From Ferranicluibacter rubi (lineage in GTDB: Bacteria > Pseudomonadota > Alphaproteobacteria > Rhizobiales > Rhizobiaceae): a stretch of 37,961 bases of DNA. The stretch covers positions 1-37,961 of the forward strand of contig NZ_JAANCM010000023.1 in the NCBI RefSeq assembly GCF_011603255.1, read 5' to 3'. The notes beneath the pieces were generated by a model. It worked only from the letters and a program-made list of their open reading frames with translations. It was not told the origin of the DNA and made no database searches. Shown one piece after another: positions 35,911 to 37,961 of the stretch. The position numbers and the translations under genes are program-made. Numbering within the stretch: the stretch's first letter is position 1; every line of letters starts with the position of its first letter.

Positions 35911-37961
35911 ATGAACACGAATAGCGCCCCGATTGCGCCCGCACTCCCCCCGCGTATGCCCCGAATGGAGGCAACGACAAGTCTACATAAAGCCGTCTTG
36001 ACGTTCGGCCAGGTAGCGACCGATTTCCTCGCGACGGATCGCGAAGGACAGCCGCCAGTCAGGGTTATCAAGGCCGAGGCTGGACTAGGAAAATCAACCG
36101 CAGTGCTTGCCGAGATCAGGAAGCAGTTGCGCGATAATCCCGCCCTACGCTTCCTTTATATGGTTCCGTCGCTCGACCTAGCCGACGAACTGGCGACCAA
36201 GGCACTAGCTGATTTCGGGATTGAGGCGCGAGTGATGCGCGGCCGAAGCCAGAGACAGCCGAACAGCACGGCGACCATGTGCGCCAAGTCGGACATTGCC
36301 GAGGCATTGGCCACTCAAAACGTTTCCGTCACCACGACGCTTTGCCGATCCGAGGACGATCAGGGCAACGTTTCCGAATGCCCCTTCTATGCAACTTGCC
36401 CCTACATCGCCCAGCTTCAAGCCGCCAAGGCTGGCGGGCTTGTGATCGCCTCGCACCAGTATCTTTCGGTTCGGATGGAAGCCCTCAAGGACGTGGACTG
36501 GCTCATCATTGACGAAAGCTTTTGGCAGGTTCTTTGCGCTCAAAAGCTTGTGGACCTTGGACGGTTCACGACCTATCGCGGCGTTGGCGACAGCTTCCGA
36601 GGACGGAAAGGCGAGAGCCGCCCCGAGTTCGACCAGCGCACCGCCGCCGCGACCGAGAAGATGATTGATGCCGTCGCCCGCTTTGCCAACGTCGTAGACG
36701 ATGCCGCCCGCGCCGACCGCCAGCCCACCCTTGCCGACTTCGCGGCCGAGGGTTTCACGGCCGAGGAATGCGACGACCTCGCGACCCTCGAATATAGCCG
36801 TATCACCACGCCCGAAATCACGGCGGGCATGGACGAGGACATGCAACGCAGTCTGTTGGAAAAGGCCCACGTTCAGGAGGCATATGGTTTCGTCCGGATT
36901 TGGAAAATCCTAGCGGCCGAGTTGAGATCGGGCCGACAGGGCGAGAGCCACGGCCTTGTCATCGAATGGGGAGTTTTGGACCCCAAGACGAACAAGCCCG
37001 CGAACTTCATTCACGCGCATTGGTCCCGCGATCCGCGCTTTAAGGAAGTCCCTACCCTTATCATCGACGCAGACGCAGACCCCGAAATCATCGGGCGTTT
37101 CTACCCGACCGCCGAGACGGTTCAGATCGCGGCCGAGTGGCAGAACGTCGAAATCGTTCAGGTGACGGACAAGACAGGTTCCGCGCAATCGCTCAAGGGC
37201 GAACGCCGCCGCGACGACGTATATAATACCGCGCTGGACATGGCCGACCGCCTCGCGTCCGTCATCGGGAACGATCCAGCCCGCCGCCCTCTACTCGTCT
37301 CACAGAAAGCCGTGATCCAAGCTTATAGCGAAGCTGGCGACCTCGACCGTGCGCCGTTCGATACGGCTTGGTTCGGGAATACCCGAGGCAAGGACCAGTG
37401 GAAGCAGACGGCGGGGATCGTGGTAGCTGGACGGATCGAGCCAAGCCCGCAAGCCCTTGAGGCAATGGCCCGCTCAATTTGGTTCGGTTCCGAGGAAGCC
37501 TTGACCTTTATGGAGCCGAACGCCGAGGGCCGTTTTATGCTTCCGAAATGTCAACACTGGACGACGGCCAAGAGCGGTCAGTCGGCCACCGTCGCCGTGT
37601 CGTATCATCCAGACAGGCGGGCGGATCGCGTGTTGCGTCAGGTCCGCGAGGCGGAACTTATGCAAGCCCTCGCCCGAGTGCGGCCGATCCACCGAGGCGC
37701 AGACAACCCTTGCCAGATCATCGTTTTGACGAACGTTCCATTGCCGATCGAGGCCGACAGGTTCGCGACGTGGAACGAGGTTGTTCCCGACCGCCACGAC
37801 CTCATGCGCCTTGCGGGTTTCATTCCCGAGAAGTCGAACGATGCCGCCGACGTATTCCCGAGCCTTTGGACGAGCGCGACCGCCGTTCGGATCGCGGCCA
37901 GCCGCCGCGCCGAGCGGGCTTTTCCCGCATTCGCGGGGGGTGTTTCAGGTTCCATATATGA
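35911..37961 (+). CDS. DinG/XPD-like helicase-type ATPase, 5' part; continues across the join
   Basis: The frame runs off the window and continues at base 1 to 527, giving 816 aa. Walker A is EAGLGKST (K61). Four Cys (124, 145, 157 and 163), ending CPFYATCPY, precede VIASHQYLS and WLIIDESF (D201, E202). This order (cysteines, then a VxNHxLL-like strand, then Walker B) matches DinG/XPD Fe-S helicases; the last C-x5-C agrees with DinG. QALARVRPIHRG is a motif VI candidate. ATG 35911 has CGGAC upstream; 35956 and 35965 are alternatives. It may act in replication or DNA processing. Family resemblance is from motif order, not strong similarity. Confidence 0.78.
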   Translation, partial: MNTNSAPIAPALPPRMPRMEATTSLHKAVLTFGQVATDFLATDREGQPPVRVIKAEAGLGKSTAVLAEIRKQLRDNPALRFLYMVPSLDLADELATKALADFGIEARVMRGRSQRQPNSTATMCAKSDIAEALATQNVSVTTTLCRSEDDQGNVSECPFYATCPYIAQLQAAKAGGLVIASHQYLSVRMEALKDVDWLIIDESFWQVLCAQKLVDLGRFTTYRGVGDSFRGRKGESRPEFDQRTAAATEKMIDAVARFANVVDDAARADRQPTLADFAAEGFTAEECDDLATLEYSRITTPEITAGMDEDMQRSLLEKAHVQEAYGFVRIWKILAAELRSGRQGESHGLVIEWGVLDPKTNKPANFIHAHWSRDPRFKEVPTLIIDADADPEIIGRFYPTAETVQIAAEWQNVEIVQVTDKTGSAQSLKGERRRDDVYNTALDMADRLASVIGNDPARRPLLVSQKAVIQAYSEAGDLDRAPFDTAWFGNTRGKDQWKQTAGIVVAGRIEPSPQALEAMARSIWFGSEEALTFMEPNAEGRFMLPKCQHWTTAKSGQSATVAVSYHPDRRADRVLRQVREAELMQALARVRPIHRGADNPCQIIVLTNVPLPIEADRFATWNEVVPDRHDLMRLAGFIPEKSNDAADVFPSLWTSATAVRIAASRRAERAFPAFAGGVSGSIY
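37279..37305 (+). repeat. Dispersed GC-rich repeat, partial copy in the helicase gene
   Basis: GCCCGCCGCC is followed by CTCTACTCGTCTCA. It is read in frame as PARRPLLVS. Confidence 0.5.
37835..37961. repeat. Terminal duplication of bases 1-127
   Basis: All 127 bases match 1-127. The helicase frame continues through the join, so this is an overlap of a circular sequence rather than a biological repeat; 127 is also a common assembler k-mer length. Confidence 0.92.

Noticed and set aside
35537-35980. Minus-strand open frame of 147 codons between the resolvase and helicase genes
   Set aside because: It overlaps the resolvase end, a hairpin and the helicase start on the other strand, has no clear ribosome site and resembles no family.

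Overview
The window is a circular, GC-rich (about 60%) replicon, read once round with its ends overlapping. Bases 1-127 are identical to 37835-37961, so the molecule is about 37,834 bp and one large gene runs across the join. No chromosomal housekeeping genes, rRNA or tRNA were seen. A MobF relaxase, a coupling-type ATPase, a ParA-like partition operon, ArdC and a serine resolvase mark it as a mobilizable plasmid. DUF982, a LigD-type ligase domain and the style of the small zinc-ribbon proteins suggest an alphaproteobacterial host, probably a sphingomonad. That host call is inference from gene content.

Layout. (1) 35911 through the join to 527 is an 816-aa helicase-like ATPase with a DinG/XPD-type cysteine cluster. 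(2) 619-1613 holds a basic/acidic unknown protein and an HTH regulator. (3) 4159-1610 on the minus strand is an Stb-like operon: small DNA-binding protein, ParA-type ATPase, two-TM protein, coiled-coil protein. (4) 4223-4505 is a structured, AT-richer gap and the best oriT candidate. (5) 4506-12961 is the mobilization block: RHH accessory protein, a 1535-aa relaxase-helicase fused to a TOPRIM module, a 57-aa RHH protein, a membrane protein and a VirD4-like ATPase. No mating-pair (type IV secretion) genes are present. (6) 13219-17247 holds envelope and small unknown proteins. (7) 17244-22266 is a mixed accessory block: ATP-dependent DNA ligase, DUF3800 protein behind stacked hairpins, an HUH Rep-like gene that looks frameshifted, DUF982, zinc-ribbon proteins and a metallophosphoesterase. 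(8) 22497-34814 is one same-strand array of ArdC and about 20 small proteins of unknown function in short transcription units, most closed by strong intrinsic terminators. (9) 34824-35552 is a res-like site and resolvase.

The most unusual features are shared DNA, RNA and peptide parts reused across unrelated genes. At least eight genes of the array have a structured leader, and ardC has its last hairpin. The stems change by compensating substitutions while a GCGAA-containing loop and the ribosome-binding segment stay constant. Four of these units share an upstream promoter block. A palindromic operator centred on GTGGCCA/TGGCCAC sits at four loci and ties the Stb, mobilization, ardC and cassette promoters together. 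Four otherwise unrelated proteins end in the peptide RPMPTPSG, and the relaxase has a variant. A short GC-rich repeat containing CTCTACTCTCT is scattered through genes and gaps on both strands.

A working model, by inference, is a mobilizable plasmid that borrows a conjugation channel. It would carry a leading-region-like array of small establishment or anti-defence genes oriented towards oriT, coordinated by a common operator and a common RNA leader.
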